From positions 496,001 through 560,000 of the forward strand of contig NZ_CAUQDV010000002.1 of the NCBI RefSeq assembly GCF_963517015.1: DNA of 64,000 bases. The letters run 5' to 3'. Positions 24,790 to 33,564 of this stretch are shown one piece after another. The notes under the pieces were generated by a model. It searched no databases. It was not told the origin of the DNA and was given only the letters and a program-made list of their open reading frames with translations. How positions within the stretch are numbered: the first letter of the stretch is position 1; every line of letters begins with the position of its first letter. This stretch comes from an uncultured Devosia sp. Its GTDB lineage: Bacteria; Pseudomonadota; Alphaproteobacteria; Rhizobiales; Devosiaceae. Position numbers and translations under genes: made by a program.

Positions 24790-24972
24790 CTAGCGCTCGT
24801 CATCATCCCCGGGCATGCCATCTTCCACTTCCGGCTCGTCGTCCCGCGCTGGGATGACGTAGTTGCCGTTTAGCCAGCGGTTGAGATCAACATCGGCGCA
24901 GCGCTTGGAGCAAAAGGGCTTGAACTCTTCCACTGCTGCCCGGCCGCAGATGGGGCATTTTCGCTCCGCCAT
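24790..24972 (-). CDS. yacG: DNA gyrase inhibitor / zinc-binding protein YacG
   Basis: 60 residues, MAERKCPICGRAAVEEFKPFCSKRCADVDLNRWLNG: the CPxCG...FCSxRC four-cysteine zinc site of YacG, then RWLNGNYVIP and an acidic tail. YacG binds GyrB and blocks gyrase in E. coli. Its ATG shares a base with the stop of maf (TGATG), so it is the last gene of the infA-maf-yacG unit. Confidence 0.93.
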   Translation of the reverse strand: MAERKCPICGRAAVEEFKPFCSKRCADVDLNRWLNGNYVIPARDDEPEVEDGMPGDDDER

Positions 24973-25604
24973 CAGACGCCTGAGGACTGGTTGAGCCAGT
25001 TGAAATGGACCGGATAGCCCTCGCCGGCGAGGACTTGGGCGGTTTCCATCAGAGGCAGACCGACGACGCCGGTGTAGGAGCCGGAGAGTTTGACCACGAA
25101 GGCGCCGGCGATGCCCTGGATGGCATAGCCGCCCGCCTTGTCGCGCCATTCGGTGCTGGCGAGATAGGCTTCCATTTCACGGGTGGAGAGGCGCTTGAAG
25201 CGCAGGCGCGTCTCGACGAGGCGCTGGCGCTTCCCGCCGGAGGGCGTCAGCACGGTCAGGGCGGTATAGACGCGATGCGAACGGCCCGAGAGCAGGCGCA
25301 GGCATTCGCTGGCCTCTTCCATCGTCTCGGCCTTGGGCAGGATGCGGCGACCGACGGCCACGACCGTATCGGCGGCGAGAACCAGCGCGCCCTGACCAAA
25401 GCCGGCGGAGCGGGCCTTGTGCTGGGCGGTCAGGGCCTTGAGATCGGCGAGGCGGGTGGCCAGCTTGCGCGGGAGCTCGCCCTTTTCGGGCGTCTCATCG
25501 ACATGGGCCGGAACCAGATGTTCGGGCTCGATGCCGATCTGATTAAGCAGCGCCAGCCGACGCGGCGAGGCGGAGGCCAGGATCAAATCCGGACGACTGG
25601 CCAT
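24972..25604 (-). CDS. maf: Maf-family nucleoside triphosphate pyrophosphatase
   Basis: 210 residues starting with LILASASPRRLALLNQIG (about 6-23), the SxSPRR substrate-binding motif of Maf proteins, then DETPEKGE, AADTVVAVG with its catalytic acidic residue, LSGRSHRVYTALTV and GGYAIQG. It hydrolyses dTTP/UTP or modified nucleotides to monophosphates, a house-cleaning role. It lies 8 bases after infA and overlaps yacG, in the order common to rhizobia. Confidence 0.94.
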   Translation of the reverse strand: MASRPDLILASASPRRLALLNQIGIEPEHLVPAHVDETPEKGELPRKLATRLADLKALTAQHKARSAGFGQGALVLAADTVVAVGRRILPKAETMEEASECLRLLSGRSHRVYTALTVLTPSGGKRQRLVETRLRFKRLSTREMEAYLASTEWRDKAGGYAIQGIAGAFVVKLSGSYTGVVGLPLMETAQVLAGEGYPVHFNWLNQSSGV

Positions 25605-25612
25605 CTATGCCA

Positions 25613-25831
25613 TCACTTGAATCGGTAGGTGATACGACCCTTTGTCAGGTCATAGGGCGTCATTTCGCACAGGACCTTGTCGCCAGCCAGCACGCGGATG
25701 CGATTCTTGCGCATGCGGCCAGCGGTGTGTGCAATGATCTCATGTTCATTTTCCAACTTGACGCGGAACGTCGCATTGGGGAGCAATTCAACCACCACGC
25801 CCGGAAATTCGAGCACTTCTTCCTTCGCCAT
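25613..25831 (-). CDS. infA: Translation initiation factor IF-1
   Basis: 72 residues, MAKEEVLEFPGVVVELLPNA...FRVKLENEHEIIAHTAGRMRKNRIRVLAGDKV...MTPYDLTKGRITYRFK: a complete S1/OB-fold IF-1 that occupies the ribosomal A site during initiation. The ATG at 25831 is preferred over one seven residues upstream, because all IF-1 proteins begin MAKE. It starts the infA-maf-yacG unit. Confidence 0.98.
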   Translation of the reverse strand: MAKEEVLEFPGVVVELLPNATFRVKLENEHEIIAHTAGRMRKNRIRVLAGDKVLCEMTPYDLTKGRITYRFK

Positions 25832-25905
25832 ACTGTCTCCTGATGGACCCATAGGGGCATAGCTTGCCGGCCATGGGTCGGAAAGTGGGTTCTACCTACT
25901 TCAAT

Positions 25906-26865
25906 TCAATGGGTTTGTGAACCACTGGAAATAAGAGGTTCGAGCCGATCTCTTACTCGCTTGCGCAGACTGTCTCGCAGGTCACGATAGGCCCCCAGCA
26001 CAACTTCCCGATTGCCTTCTACCAAGGATGGGTCGGAAACATGCCAATGTTCCACGGCGCCGGCCTCGAGTTCCTTGCGGGACACGGCTTCGGGGGCGTC
26101 GTCGGAAAGGGTGATGACCAAGTCGAAACGGTTGGCGACCAGCTCATCGAGGATATGGGGAGTGTGGACGCTCATATCAATGCCGATCTCTTCCATCACC
26201 TCATGGACGAACTGATCGGCCTTGCCGCCATTGACGCCGACCGAGCGGGCAATGAGGCGACCCGGGAAGGCCTGGCGCGCCAAGGCCGCGGCGATGGGCG
26301 AGCGGACCGAGTTCATCGAGCAGACGAAGAGCACGGACGGAAGTTCGCTGGTCGCTTCGTCGATGCGGCTGGCATAGGGCTGGACGGCGCAGATCAGCGT
26401 GAAGAGGCGCCGGGCGGTGTTGAGATCGATGATGATTTTGTTGGTGAGGCGCGTGCGCAGCAGTTCGGCGGCTTCATTGTGCATGCCGCGGCGCGCCATA
26501 TCGACGGTCTCGATCTGGAAAGGCTGGGCCGAGCGGATGGCCTCGTAATAGGCGTCGCGAATGCGGAAATAGTCGCGGATCAGCCGGCGAAAAGGGCTTA
26601 GCGACAGGTAGTGCGCGGCAATCGGCTGGAAGGTTTCGGGATGGCGCACGTCGAGGACGATGAAATTGCCGATGATCGACATGTGCAGGGCATAGGGCCC
26701 GGTCGCCGCGACACGGGCGGGGCGGAAGCTGTTGTCTTCGAGCAGATCATAAATGGCGATGCGCCATTCATGCACCTCGTCGGGATTGATTGAGGTGATG
26801 GTATTGGGGTCGAGCGTGACGGTGACCAGGCGGTCCTTGTCCTCGGGACTGGCCTGGCTTTCCAT
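25906..26865 (-). CDS. UPF0262 domain fused to low-molecular-weight protein tyrosine phosphatase-like domain
   Basis: 319 residues. Residues about 12-165 match UPF0262 (WRIAIYDLLEDNSF, LSLSPFRRLIRDYF, YYEAIRSAQPFQIETVDM, RRGMHNEAAELL, DLNTARRLFTLIC). After a short linker, residues about 175-319 are a low-molecular-weight phosphatase: FVCSMNSVRSPIAAAL holds the CX5R loop (Cys182), and HWHVSDPS supplies the late Asp-Pro. In many rhizobia these are two adjacent genes between hisD and infA; here they are one frame. Expected activity is tyrosine or arsenate-type thiol phosphatase chemistry; the UPF0262 role is unknown. ATG 26865 is 8 bases after the hisD stop. Confidence 0.88.
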   Translation of the reverse strand: MESQASPEDKDRLVTVTLDPNTITSINPDEVHEWRIAIYDLLEDNSFRPARVAATGPYALHMSIIGNFIVLDVRHPETFQPIAAHYLSLSPFRRLIRDYFRIRDAYYEAIRSAQPFQIETVDMARRGMHNEAAELLRTRLTNKIIIDLNTARRLFTLICAVQPYASRIDEATSELPSVLFVCSMNSVRSPIAAALARQAFPGRLIARSVGVNGGKADQFVHEVMEEIGIDMSVHTPHILDELVANRFDLVITLSDDAPEAVSRKELEAGAVEHWHVSDPSLVEGNREVVLGAYRDLRDSLRKRVRDRLEPLISSGSQTH

Positions 26866-26873
26866 CGAAATGC

Positions 26874-28169
26874 TCAATGGTTGAGCCTCATCGAAACCGA
26901 GCGACCGTGGCCGTCGAGACCTTCCTCTTCCGCCAGGGTTACCGCTGCCGTGCTGAGCGCGGCCAGCGATGACGGATCGCAACCCAGGATCGAGGTACGC
27001 TTGACGAAATCGAGCACGCCGAGGCCGGAGGCGAAGCGCGCCGTGCCCGCCGTTGGCAGCACGTGGTTGGAGCCGCCGACATAGTCGCCGATGGCTTCGG
27101 GCGTGTGGTGGCCGAGGAAGATCGCGCCGGCGTGACGGATGGAGGGGAGGATCGACTGCGGATCGTCGATGGCCAGTTCGACATGTTCGGAGGCCACACG
27201 ATTGGCCAGGACAACGCCCTCGCTCAATGAGGCGACGGTGATGATGGCGCTGTAGTCTTCCCAGCCTTCGCGGGCATGGGCGGGATTGGGAAGCGTCGCG
27301 ATCTGGCGGGTGACTTCGGCATCCACCGCGTCGGCCAGGCCCTTTTCGGTGGTGACGAGGATGGAGCGGGCGCCGGCGCCGTGTTCGGCCTGTGCGATGA
27401 GATCGGCGGCGACCCAGGCGGGATTGGCCGAGCCATCGGCCAACACCAGCACTTCGGAGGGGCCGGCGATCATGTCGATACCGACCTTGCCGAAGACCTG
27501 GCGCTTGGCAGCGGCGACAAAGGCATTGCCGGGACCGACGATCTTGTCGACCGGGGCGATGGTATCGGTGCCATAGGCGAGCGCCGCAACGGCCTGGGCG
27601 CCACCGACGCGGTAGATTTCGGTGATGCCGGCGATCTTGGCGGCCAGCAGGATGGCGGCAGCGATCTGACCATCCGGCGTGGGCACGACCATGGCGATGC
27701 GCTCGACACCGGCCACCTTGGCGGGCACGGCATTCATCAGCACGGAGGATGGATAGGAGGCGAGGCCGCCGGGAACGTAAAGGCCGACGGCATCGACCGG
27801 GGTCCAGCGGGTTCCGAGGGTCACGCCCAGGGCATCGGTATAGATGTGGTCCTGCGGCTTCTGCTTTTCGTGATGGGACTTGATGCGGTCATGGGCGGTC
27901 TGCAGCGCGGCGCGCACTTCGGGGGTAACGCGGGCCGCGGCTTCGTCGATCTCGGCTTGGCTGATGCGCAGGTCGGCGGCGCTGGCATAGCTGGTGCGGT
28001 CGAAGCGATTGGTCAGCTCGAGCACGGCGGCGTCGCCACGGGCGCGGACATCGGCGATGATGGATGCGACCACGTCATTGACGTCGCGGCTCGATTCGCG
28101 CTTGCCGTCGAGCAGTTGCTGGAAGAGCGGGGCGAAATCGCTGTCGGCGCTATCGAGGCGAAGGACCAT
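26874..28169 (-). CDS. hisD: Histidinol dehydrogenase
   Basis: 431 residues, complete. Signatures: PGGLASYPSSVLMNAVPAKVAGV, KIVGPGNAFVAAAKRQVFG, GPSEVLVLADGSANP, AEHGAGARSILVT, ASEHVELAIDDP and FLGHHTPEAIGDYVGGSNHVLPT with the Zn-binding and catalytic His/Glu residues. It performs the last two oxidations of histidine biosynthesis (L-histidinol to L-histidine, NAD-dependent, Zn). It follows the DUF2948 gene by 10 bases and precedes the UPF0262 fusion, the usual rhizobial order. Confidence 0.97.
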   Translation of the reverse strand: MVLRLDSADSDFAPLFQQLLDGKRESSRDVNDVVASIIADVRARGDAAVLELTNRFDRTSYASAADLRISQAEIDEAAARVTPEVRAALQTAHDRIKSHHEKQKPQDHIYTDALGVTLGTRWTPVDAVGLYVPGGLASYPSSVLMNAVPAKVAGVERIAMVVPTPDGQIAAAILLAAKIAGITEIYRVGGAQAVAALAYGTDTIAPVDKIVGPGNAFVAAAKRQVFGKVGIDMIAGPSEVLVLADGSANPAWVAADLIAQAEHGAGARSILVTTEKGLADAVDAEVTRQIATLPNPAHAREGWEDYSAIITVASLSEGVVLANRVASEHVELAIDDPQSILPSIRHAGAIFLGHHTPEAIGDYVGGSNHVLPTAGTARFASGLGVLDFVKRTSILGCDPSSLAALSTAAVTLAEEEGLDGHGRSVSMRLNH

Positions 28170-28179
28170 CGAGGAATTC

Positions 28180-28614
28180 CTAGTCTAGGGCGTGAGCCGG
28201 CTTGGCCGTGGCGGCCCAGGCAGAGCCGAGATCGGAGAGGCGCGCTTCGAGGCATTCAACGCCCAGACGCACCGTGCCACCGCCGGCAAAGCTGAGTTCC
28301 ACAATGCCGGCCGGGCCGTCAATCGCGGTGAAGGTTATGGCGAGGAGATTGAGCACGCCTTCGGGCGCATTGGGATCGAAGCCATTGGTGGAAACAGACT
28401 GGACGCCGTCGAAATGCAGCGCGGCGCGCTTGCGCAGGCCCTTTTCGCGACGCCCCTGCCCCGAGGTCCAGTCGAAGCGGTTCATCAGCAGCGCAAAGCG
28501 GCGATCGCCCCGCGCGTAGCCCATGTCGGCAACGCGCACGACGGCGTCCTGCACATGGGCGGAAAGGACTTCGAGGTCTTCGGTATCAAGCGCGATAAGC
28601 TTGAGGTCGGTCAT
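28180..28614 (-). CDS. DUF2948 family protein
   Basis: 144 residues: LKLIALDTEDLEVLSAHVQDAV at the N-terminus, RRFALLMNRFDW in the middle, RKRAALHFDGVQSV and a late GGTVRLGVECLEARLSDLG, all typical for DUF2948, a conserved alphaproteobacterial family encoded between murA and hisD. No catalytic motif is visible. ATG 28614 was chosen because conservation begins there. Function unknown. Confidence 0.88.
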   Translation of the reverse strand: MTDLKLIALDTEDLEVLSAHVQDAVVRVADMGYARGDRRFALLMNRFDWTSGQGRREKGLRKRAALHFDGVQSVSTNGFDPNAPEGVLNLLAITFTAIDGPAGIVELSFAGGGTVRLGVECLEARLSDLGSAWAATAKPAHALD

Positions 28615-28732
28615 GGTGCGGTCTGTCCCCGGTGAGCGTGATCGCCATGATCTGGTCACACTGCATTCGATCTACAAGCTTGAAGCGCAAGGGGCAATGC
28701 GGCGGGAGGGAAAAGCGCAAGAACGAAAGAAA

Positions 28733-28759
28733 ATGGCCCGGCGCTCAGCGCCGGGCCAT
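28733..28759 (-). terminator. Intrinsic terminator of murA
   Basis: ATGGCCCGGCGCT at 28733-28745 pairs perfectly with 28747-28759, and on the minus strand it is followed by TTTTCTTTCG. It lies 24 bases after the murA stop. Confidence 0.85.
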
Positions 28760-28783
28760 GGCTCAATCCAAAAGGCTGGCTTG

Positions 28784-30076
28784 CTAGCCAGCCAGCCGTT
28801 CAATCTCCGCCCCGCAGCGGCCGAGCTTTTCTTCCAGGCGTTCGAAGCCGCGGTCGAGATGGTAGATGCGGTTGACCACGGTTTCGCCCTTGGCGGCGAG
28901 GCCGGCGATGACCAGCGAGACCGAGGCGCGCAGATCGGTGGCCATGACCTGGGCACCCTTGAGCTGGGTCTTGCCGCGGATGGTGGCAAGCTGACCATCG
29001 ACCGAAATATCGGCGCCGAAACGGGCGAGCTCGGCCACATGCATGTAGCGGTTTTCGAAGATGGTTTCGCGAATATGGCTGGTGCCAGAGGACATGGTCA
29101 TCAGCGCCATGAACTGGGCCTGAAGATCGGTCGGGAAGCCCGGGAAGGGATCGGTATCCACATCGACTGCCGCGATGCCGGCGCCATTGCGCTCAACGCG
29201 GAGGCCATTGGCTTCGGGGGTCAGCTTGACGCCGGTCCGGCCCAGGATATCGAGCGCTGCCTGCAGGTGCTCGGGCCGGGCGCCCTTGAGCAAAACATTG
29301 CCGCCAGTCATGGCCGCAGCCATGGCGAAAGTGCCGGTCTCGATGCGGTCAGGAATGACGTCCACGGTTGCGCCATGCAGCTTTTCCACACCCTCGATGG
29401 TGAGGGTGCGCGTGCCGATGCCGGTGATTTTGGCACCCATGGCGACGAGGCATTCGGCGACATTGGTGATTTCGGGTTCCTGAGCGGCGTTTTCGAGCAC
29501 GGTGGTGCCGCGGGCCAGGGACGCCGCCATCAGCAGCGTATGGGTGGCGCCAACCGAGACCTTGGGGAACTTGATATGCGCGCCGACGAGGCCACCCTTG
29601 GGCGCCTTGGCAACCACATAGCCGTCATCGATGTCGATTTCGGCACCGAGTTCCTTGAGGCCGAAGAGGAAGAGATCGACCGGGCGCGTGCCGATGGCGC
29701 AGCCGCCGGGCAGCGAGACACGGGCTTCGTGACAACGGGCCAGCAGCGGGCCGATGACCCAGAAGCTGGCGCGCATCTTGGAGACCAGCTCATAGGGCGC
29801 GGTGGTGTCGACGATATCGGCGGCATGGAAGGTCATGCGCTGGCCGACACCCTCTTCTTCGCCGCGGCGGCGGCCATGCACGGCAATATCGACGCCATGG
29901 TTTTCGAGAATGCGCTCGAGCTGCTTGACGTCGGCGAGGCGCGGCACATTCTGCAGCACCAGCGGCTCGTCGGTCAGCAGCGAGGCGATCATCAGGGGGA
30001 GAGCAGCGTTCTTGGCGCCCGAAATGGTGATTTCACCATTGAGCTCATTGCCACCGATCAAACGGATACGGTCCAA
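28784..30076 (-). CDS. murA: UDP-N-acetylglucosamine 1-carboxyvinyltransferase
   Basis: 430 residues. It starts at a TTG (30076) giving (M)DRIRLIGGNELNGEITISGAKNAALPLM, exactly the conserved MurA N-terminus with the catalytic KNAALP loop; AGGAC lies upstream, and no ATG exists nearby. SLPGGCAIGTRPVDLFL contains the active-site Cys targeted by fosfomycin. DRIETGTFAMAAAMTGG and TDPFPGFPTDLQAQFMAL are further signatures. It catalyses the first committed step of peptidoglycan synthesis in the cytoplasm. A strong terminator follows, so it is probably a separate transcript from DUF2948-hisD. Confidence 0.96.
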   Translation of the reverse strand: MDRIRLIGGNELNGEITISGAKNAALPLMIASLLTDEPLVLQNVPRLADVKQLERILENHGVDIAVHGRRRGEEEGVGQRMTFHAADIVDTTAPYELVSKMRASFWVIGPLLARCHEARVSLPGGCAIGTRPVDLFLFGLKELGAEIDIDDGYVVAKAPKGGLVGAHIKFPKVSVGATHTLLMAASLARGTTVLENAAQEPEITNVAECLVAMGAKITGIGTRTLTIEGVEKLHGATVDVIPDRIETGTFAMAAAMTGGNVLLKGARPEHLQAALDILGRTGVKLTPEANGLRVERNGAGIAAVDVDTDPFPGFPTDLQAQFMALMTMSSGTSHIRETIFENRYMHVAELARFGADISVDGQLATIRGKTQLKGAQVMATDLRASVSLVIAGLAAKGETVVNRIYHLDRGFERLEEKLGRCGAEIERLAG

Positions 30077-30232
30077 TTGTCTTGTCCTATATGGCGGGCG
30101 ATAGCGCCCTTCTACCTGGGATGGAGGTAGGCCAAGTCCTAGTTGCCACGTAAGCCAGACTCGCCGTCTCTTTGAATGCCGGCCCACCAAATCGGCCGCC
30201 GGCTGGTCGTCTGATAGTCACCCGAAACTGGT

Positions 30233-30397
30233 TTACGGTTTATTGACCGTATCACTCCCGGGGGCAGAATGGGGCTCGGGGGCCTGACGCTCCGAATCGG
30301 CGCGTGCCTTGGCCTGCCCCTTCCGGCGCTTGAGGTTTTCGCGGAGCTTTGCGGCCAATCTTTGCTCACGCAAGGCGGCCTGTTCGGTTTTGCTCAT
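30233..30397 (-). CDS. Small Lys/Arg-rich conserved protein upstream of murA
   Basis: 54 residues: MSKTEQAALREQRLAAKLRE..., with a charged helical N-terminal half (NLKRRKGQAKARA) and a disordered Pro-rich end. Small proteins of this kind (REARLAAKLRENLRRRKAQ-like) are common upstream of murA in rhizobia. The composition suggests nucleic-acid or ribosome association, but that is only inference. It lies 157 bases before murA on the same strand. Confidence 0.7.
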   Translation of the reverse strand: MSKTEQAALREQRLAAKLRENLKRRKGQAKARADSERQAPEPHSAPGSDTVNKP

Positions 30398-30542
30398 TGA
30401 AGTCTTTTGAACGCCGTCTGGAATCGCATTCTGCGTGAGACGGTTGATAGGCGTTTTTTATCCTTGCGTCGAGATAAGCCCTATGGCAAAGGAGCCCCCG
30501 TCGCGCCGGACCACAGCGTCCTTGGCAAATCAGTCGACACAC

Positions 30543-30617
30543 GCTGCCGTAGCTCAGTGGTAGAGCACTCCATTGGTAATGGAGAGGTCGACAGTTCAAT
30601 CCTGTCCGGCAGCACCA
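30543..30617 (+). tRNA. tRNA-Thr (GGT)
   Basis: GCTGCCGTAGCTCAGTGG... with acceptor stem GCTGCCG/CGGCAGC, anticodon loop ATTGGTAAT (anticodon GGT), T-loop AGTTCAATCCT and an encoded CCA at 30615-30617. 75 bases including CCA. Confidence 0.96.
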
Positions 30618-30619
30618 GT

Positions 30620-31315
30620 TCACTTCATCGACGATCCTGACAGGCGATTGGTCCAGTCTTCCACGGCGCCGGTCTGCAGACGGCGCAGGGCGTGGCGTTT
30701 CCAGGATTCGGCGAGTTGCGGCAAGGCTGCAAGCTGTTGGAGTTCGGCGCGGTTAAGCGTGTCGACATAGAAGACGCGCCAGATTCGCTGAAGGCTCCAG
30801 TCGGGCGCGGCGCGGTGCAGGCGGGTGAGGCGGCTGTCGGGCGCGACCTGGCCGGTTTCGATCACGCGATAGTACCAGCCGGTGCGGCCGCTGGACTGCA
30901 CGCGGCGGGCCATGTCGGGCTGAGCGAAGCGGGTGTTGAGCTTCCAGCAGGGCTGCCGGCCCTGGCTGACTTCGATCACGGCAGATCCAAGGGCGAAGAC
31001 GTCACCGATGGCGACATCCGCCTCGGTGAGACCTACGGTCGAAAGGTTTTCGCCGAAGGCGCCGGGATGGTCGAGAACCGGGCGCGGGCCGATTTCGGCG
31101 GACCAGAGCGCGTAGTGTTCGCGCGGATAGTGGTGCAGCGCCTTTTCGACCCCGCCATGGACTTTGAGGTCACCCTGGGCATCGCCATCGAGGCCGGTCG
31201 GGCCCAAAGACAGGGCGTGGCTGACCCGTGTTTTGGCTATGCCGCTAGGCGCGGCTGTTGGACCAAGGGGAGCGACGTGACCGGTGAGCAGGGCTTGAAG
31301 AGCAAGGCTGGTCAT
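30620..31315 (-). CDS. MOSC-domain protein, YiiM type
   Basis: 231 residues. It contains KTRVSHALSLGPTGLDGDAQGDLKVHGGVEKALHHYPREHY, the MOSC/YiiM pattern, and the conserved Cys in EVSQGRQPCWKLN, which is expected to hold the molybdenum cofactor or a sulfur. YiiM reduces N-hydroxylated compounds such as 6-hydroxylaminopurine. ATG 31315 overlaps the stop of the upstream amidotransferase gene (ATGA). Its end runs almost into tRNA-Thr from the other strand. Confidence 0.88.
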   Translation of the reverse strand: MTSLALQALLTGHVAPLGPTAAPSGIAKTRVSHALSLGPTGLDGDAQGDLKVHGGVEKALHHYPREHYALWSAEIGPRPVLDHPGAFGENLSTVGLTEADVAIGDVFALGSAVIEVSQGRQPCWKLNTRFAQPDMARRVQSSGRTGWYYRVIETGQVAPDSRLTRLHRAAPDWSLQRIWRVFYVDTLNRAELQQLAALPQLAESWKRHALRRLQTGAVEDWTNRLSGSSMK

Positions 31316-32016
31316 GGACTGGAGAGACCGGTGAGCCATTCCTCGAAGACGAGGCCGGCTGCCCTTGCAAGTGCGGCGCCGTTGCGGGTCGCGTCGGCGC
31401 GCAGAGCGGGAATGGCGATGCCGGCAGACGCCAGTTCGCTGGCATGGCCGACGAGCCAGCGTTCGAAACCGCGGCGCGGATCGACTTCGGCATGGAATTG
31501 CAGGCCAAGGATGGCTTTGCCGATTGCGAATGCCTGTTGGCGGACAAGCGGCGTCGCGGCGAGATGGGTGGCACCCTCGGGCAGGTCGTAGGTGTCGCCA
31601 TGCCAGTGGAGGACCGGCACGCCGGCGAGATGACGCAGCGGGCTTGCCTGGCCTTCGTCGGTCAGGATCAACGGAGAAAAACCGATCTCCTTGACGCCCG
31701 AAGGGAAGACCTTTGAGCCGAGGGCGGCCGCGATGAGCTGGGCGCCCAGGCAGATGCCGAGCGTCGCACCGCCTTCGGCGAGGCGCGTGGCAAGCAGGGA
31801 ACGTTCGACGGCAAGGAAGGGATAGGCCTGGTCTTCGTAGACGCCGATGGGACCTCCGAGAACAATCAGCAGGTCGGGCTGCAGCGGATCAAAGCCCAGA
31901 AAGTCATCATCGCCGACATCGCGATAGGTCACGGCATAGCCGTGGCTTTCGAGGATGGGGGCGAGAATACCGAGATCCTCGAAATGAACATGGCGCAGAA
32001 TGGTGGCGGTTTTCAT
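31312..32016 (-). CDS. Class I glutamine amidotransferase (GMP synthase-like)
   Basis: 234 residues with a complete triad: Cys89 in LGICLGAQLIA, His175 in LQFHAEVD and Glu177. DLLIVLGGPIGVYED is the oxyanion-side loop. Stand-alone members of this group include GuaA-like amidotransferases and YfeJ; the acceptor substrate is not evident. It is translationally coupled to the MOSC gene downstream. Confidence 0.88.
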   Translation of the reverse strand: MKTATILRHVHFEDLGILAPILESHGYAVTYRDVGDDDFLGFDPLQPDLLIVLGGPIGVYEDQAYPFLAVERSLLATRLAEGGATLGICLGAQLIAAALGSKVFPSGVKEIGFSPLILTDEGQASPLRHLAGVPVLHWHGDTYDLPEGATHLAATPLVRQQAFAIGKAILGLQFHAEVDPRRGFERWLVGHASELASAGIAIPALRADATRNGAALARAAGLVFEEWLTGLSSP

Positions 32017-32154
32017 GACAACTCCTGGGATCGTTGGCGCACCGGTTGCATGGAGCGGCGCGTTGAGGGTAATCCTGCTCTGTTTCTCTCTTCATGCCTG
32101 GAGGGTGGAACGGCCGGTTCGCCGATGGCAGTCGACGAACCGGCAGTTGCCCGA

Positions 32155-32871
32155 TCAATGGGCCGGCGAAACCTTGCCGGGCAGGCTCAGGTCGCCAGAG
32201 GCGATCTTGAAGACATTGTCGACGCAGAGCAGTGGCGCGTGCAAGTTGCCGTTGATCTTGAGACCGGCCGTCACACCATCGAAGGATGCATCGGCAATGC
32301 CGCCAATGAGGTCGAGCGGAATGCTGACTTCCACCGTGTCGCCCGTGAAAGTCGTCGGATAATCGGGGCTATCGATCAGCAGCGGCACATTGGGCCAGGT
32401 GGGTGGCACTTTGGGCGTCGCGCCTTCGGGAATGTCGCTGACCTTGAGACCGCCGGGACAGGCGGCATCCTCGCCGAGCACGACCCAATGGGGGTGCCAG
32501 ACGTGGCGGTTTTCGCCACCATAGGCCGCGTCGTCAAAATCGGGATGAAAGGTGACAGCAAGGGCGACGATACCCTGATCCTTGTCGAAGCCGATATCGC
32601 CGCTATTGAGCGAGGTCGGCCAGACATAGGCGTAGACGTCGGAGCCTTCGAACTTGCCGGTGGCATCGGGCTTGTCGACGCCGGCTTCGCCGCGCACGCG
32701 CGTGGTGAAAATGGCCTGATCGCCCCTGGTGGTGATGCTGGTTTCGACGATGTCGAAGGAGGCCTGCACGGCGTCGGACGGGGCTGCATGAATGCCGGTA
32801 TCATGGGCAAAGGCCGGCGCAGCCGAAAGCATGGCCAGCAGCGTGGCTGCAGCGCGTAAGTCATGATGCAT
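32155..32871 (-). CDS. Secreted periplasmic protein, hypothetical
   Basis: 238 residues. MHHDLRAAATLLAMLSAAPAFA is a cleavable signal peptide. The mature protein is beta-rich (IVETSITTRGDQAIFTTRVRG, GSDVYAYVWP, LAVTFHPDFDD), with a His-rich stretch RHVWHPHWVVLG and two later Cys residues. No domain is recognised. It follows the MarR regulator in the same direction by 15 bases, so the pair is likely one operon, and the protein may be a target of that regulator. Confidence 0.75.
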   Translation of the reverse strand: MHHDLRAAATLLAMLSAAPAFAHDTGIHAAPSDAVQASFDIVETSITTRGDQAIFTTRVRGEAGVDKPDATGKFEGSDVYAYVWPTSLNSGDIGFDKDQGIVALAVTFHPDFDDAAYGGENRHVWHPHWVVLGEDAACPGGLKVSDIPEGATPKVPPTWPNVPLLIDSPDYPTTFTGDTVEVSIPLDLIGGIADASFDGVTAGLKINGNLHAPLLCVDNVFKIASGDLSLPGKVSPAH

Positions 32872-32886
32872 TTGATATGGTTCTTT

Positions 32887-33555
32887 CTAGTTGCCTGGAG
32901 GGTTTGTGGGATGATCCTTGTGAAACGCAGTCCAGGTGGCAGCCCGGACTGAAGGATCGGCGGTTTCGTGTTCGCGGCAATCGATGCGCAGATCCTGCTG
33001 ACCGAAGGCTGCGTCGACGAAATTACAATGATGCGGCTGGGTCGCATCCGCATGAGCATAGGGCCGGTAATGCTGGCAACTGACGCACATGCGCTGGATG
33101 GGGATGGCGTCACGGTCCTGCAGCTGGCGGATCATGGAGACCAGGAGGACCAGAAACTGCTCCTGATCGGCATCATCGAGGGCAGCAGCCGCCTGCCCTA
33201 CGGCGCCAGTAGCCGGATTGCCCGCCCGGACAGCATCGAGCCCGGCGCGGGTGATGCAGATGCGCAAAGCGCGGCCGTCATCCGGATCGGGGCGTTTTTC
33301 GACCAGGGCCTTGCGCTCGAGCGCCAGGATGGAATCGGTTGCCGTGGGCTGGGAGACGTTAAGCTGCTGCGCCAGAAGCTTGACGGCGAGCCCCTCTGGA
33401 CGCCCTTCGAGCACATCGAGAATGGCCAATTGGGTTGGATTGATGCCGGCAGTCCTGGCCCGCGACCAGTCATCGGCGCGCAGGGCCGAACCAATGCGGG
33501 CAAGGCCTTCAAGCAGGCGTATCGATAGCGGTGGGGCAGTAGTCGGCGTCTCCAT
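32887..33555 (-). CDS. MarR-family regulator with Cys/His-rich C-terminal extension
   Basis: 222 residues. Residues about 20-140 are a MarR winged helix (NPTQLAILDVLE, VKLLAQQLNVSQPTATDSILALERKALVEKRPDPDDGRAL). The C-terminal tail adds MCVSCQHYRPYAHADA and PHHCNFVDAAFGQQDLRIDCREHE: four Cys and several His arranged CxxC...HHC...C..H, probably a zinc or other metal site. Related MarR proteins with such tails occur in other proteobacteria. A palindrome lies 10 bases before its start, suggesting autoregulation. Confidence 0.88.
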   Translation of the reverse strand: METPTTAPPLSIRLLEGLARIGSALRADDWSRARTAGINPTQLAILDVLEGRPEGLAVKLLAQQLNVSQPTATDSILALERKALVEKRPDPDDGRALRICITRAGLDAVRAGNPATGAVGQAAAALDDADQEQFLVLLVSMIRQLQDRDAIPIQRMCVSCQHYRPYAHADATQPHHCNFVDAAFGQQDLRIDCREHETADPSVRAATWTAFHKDHPTNPPGN

Positions 33556-33564
33556 GACAAGATT

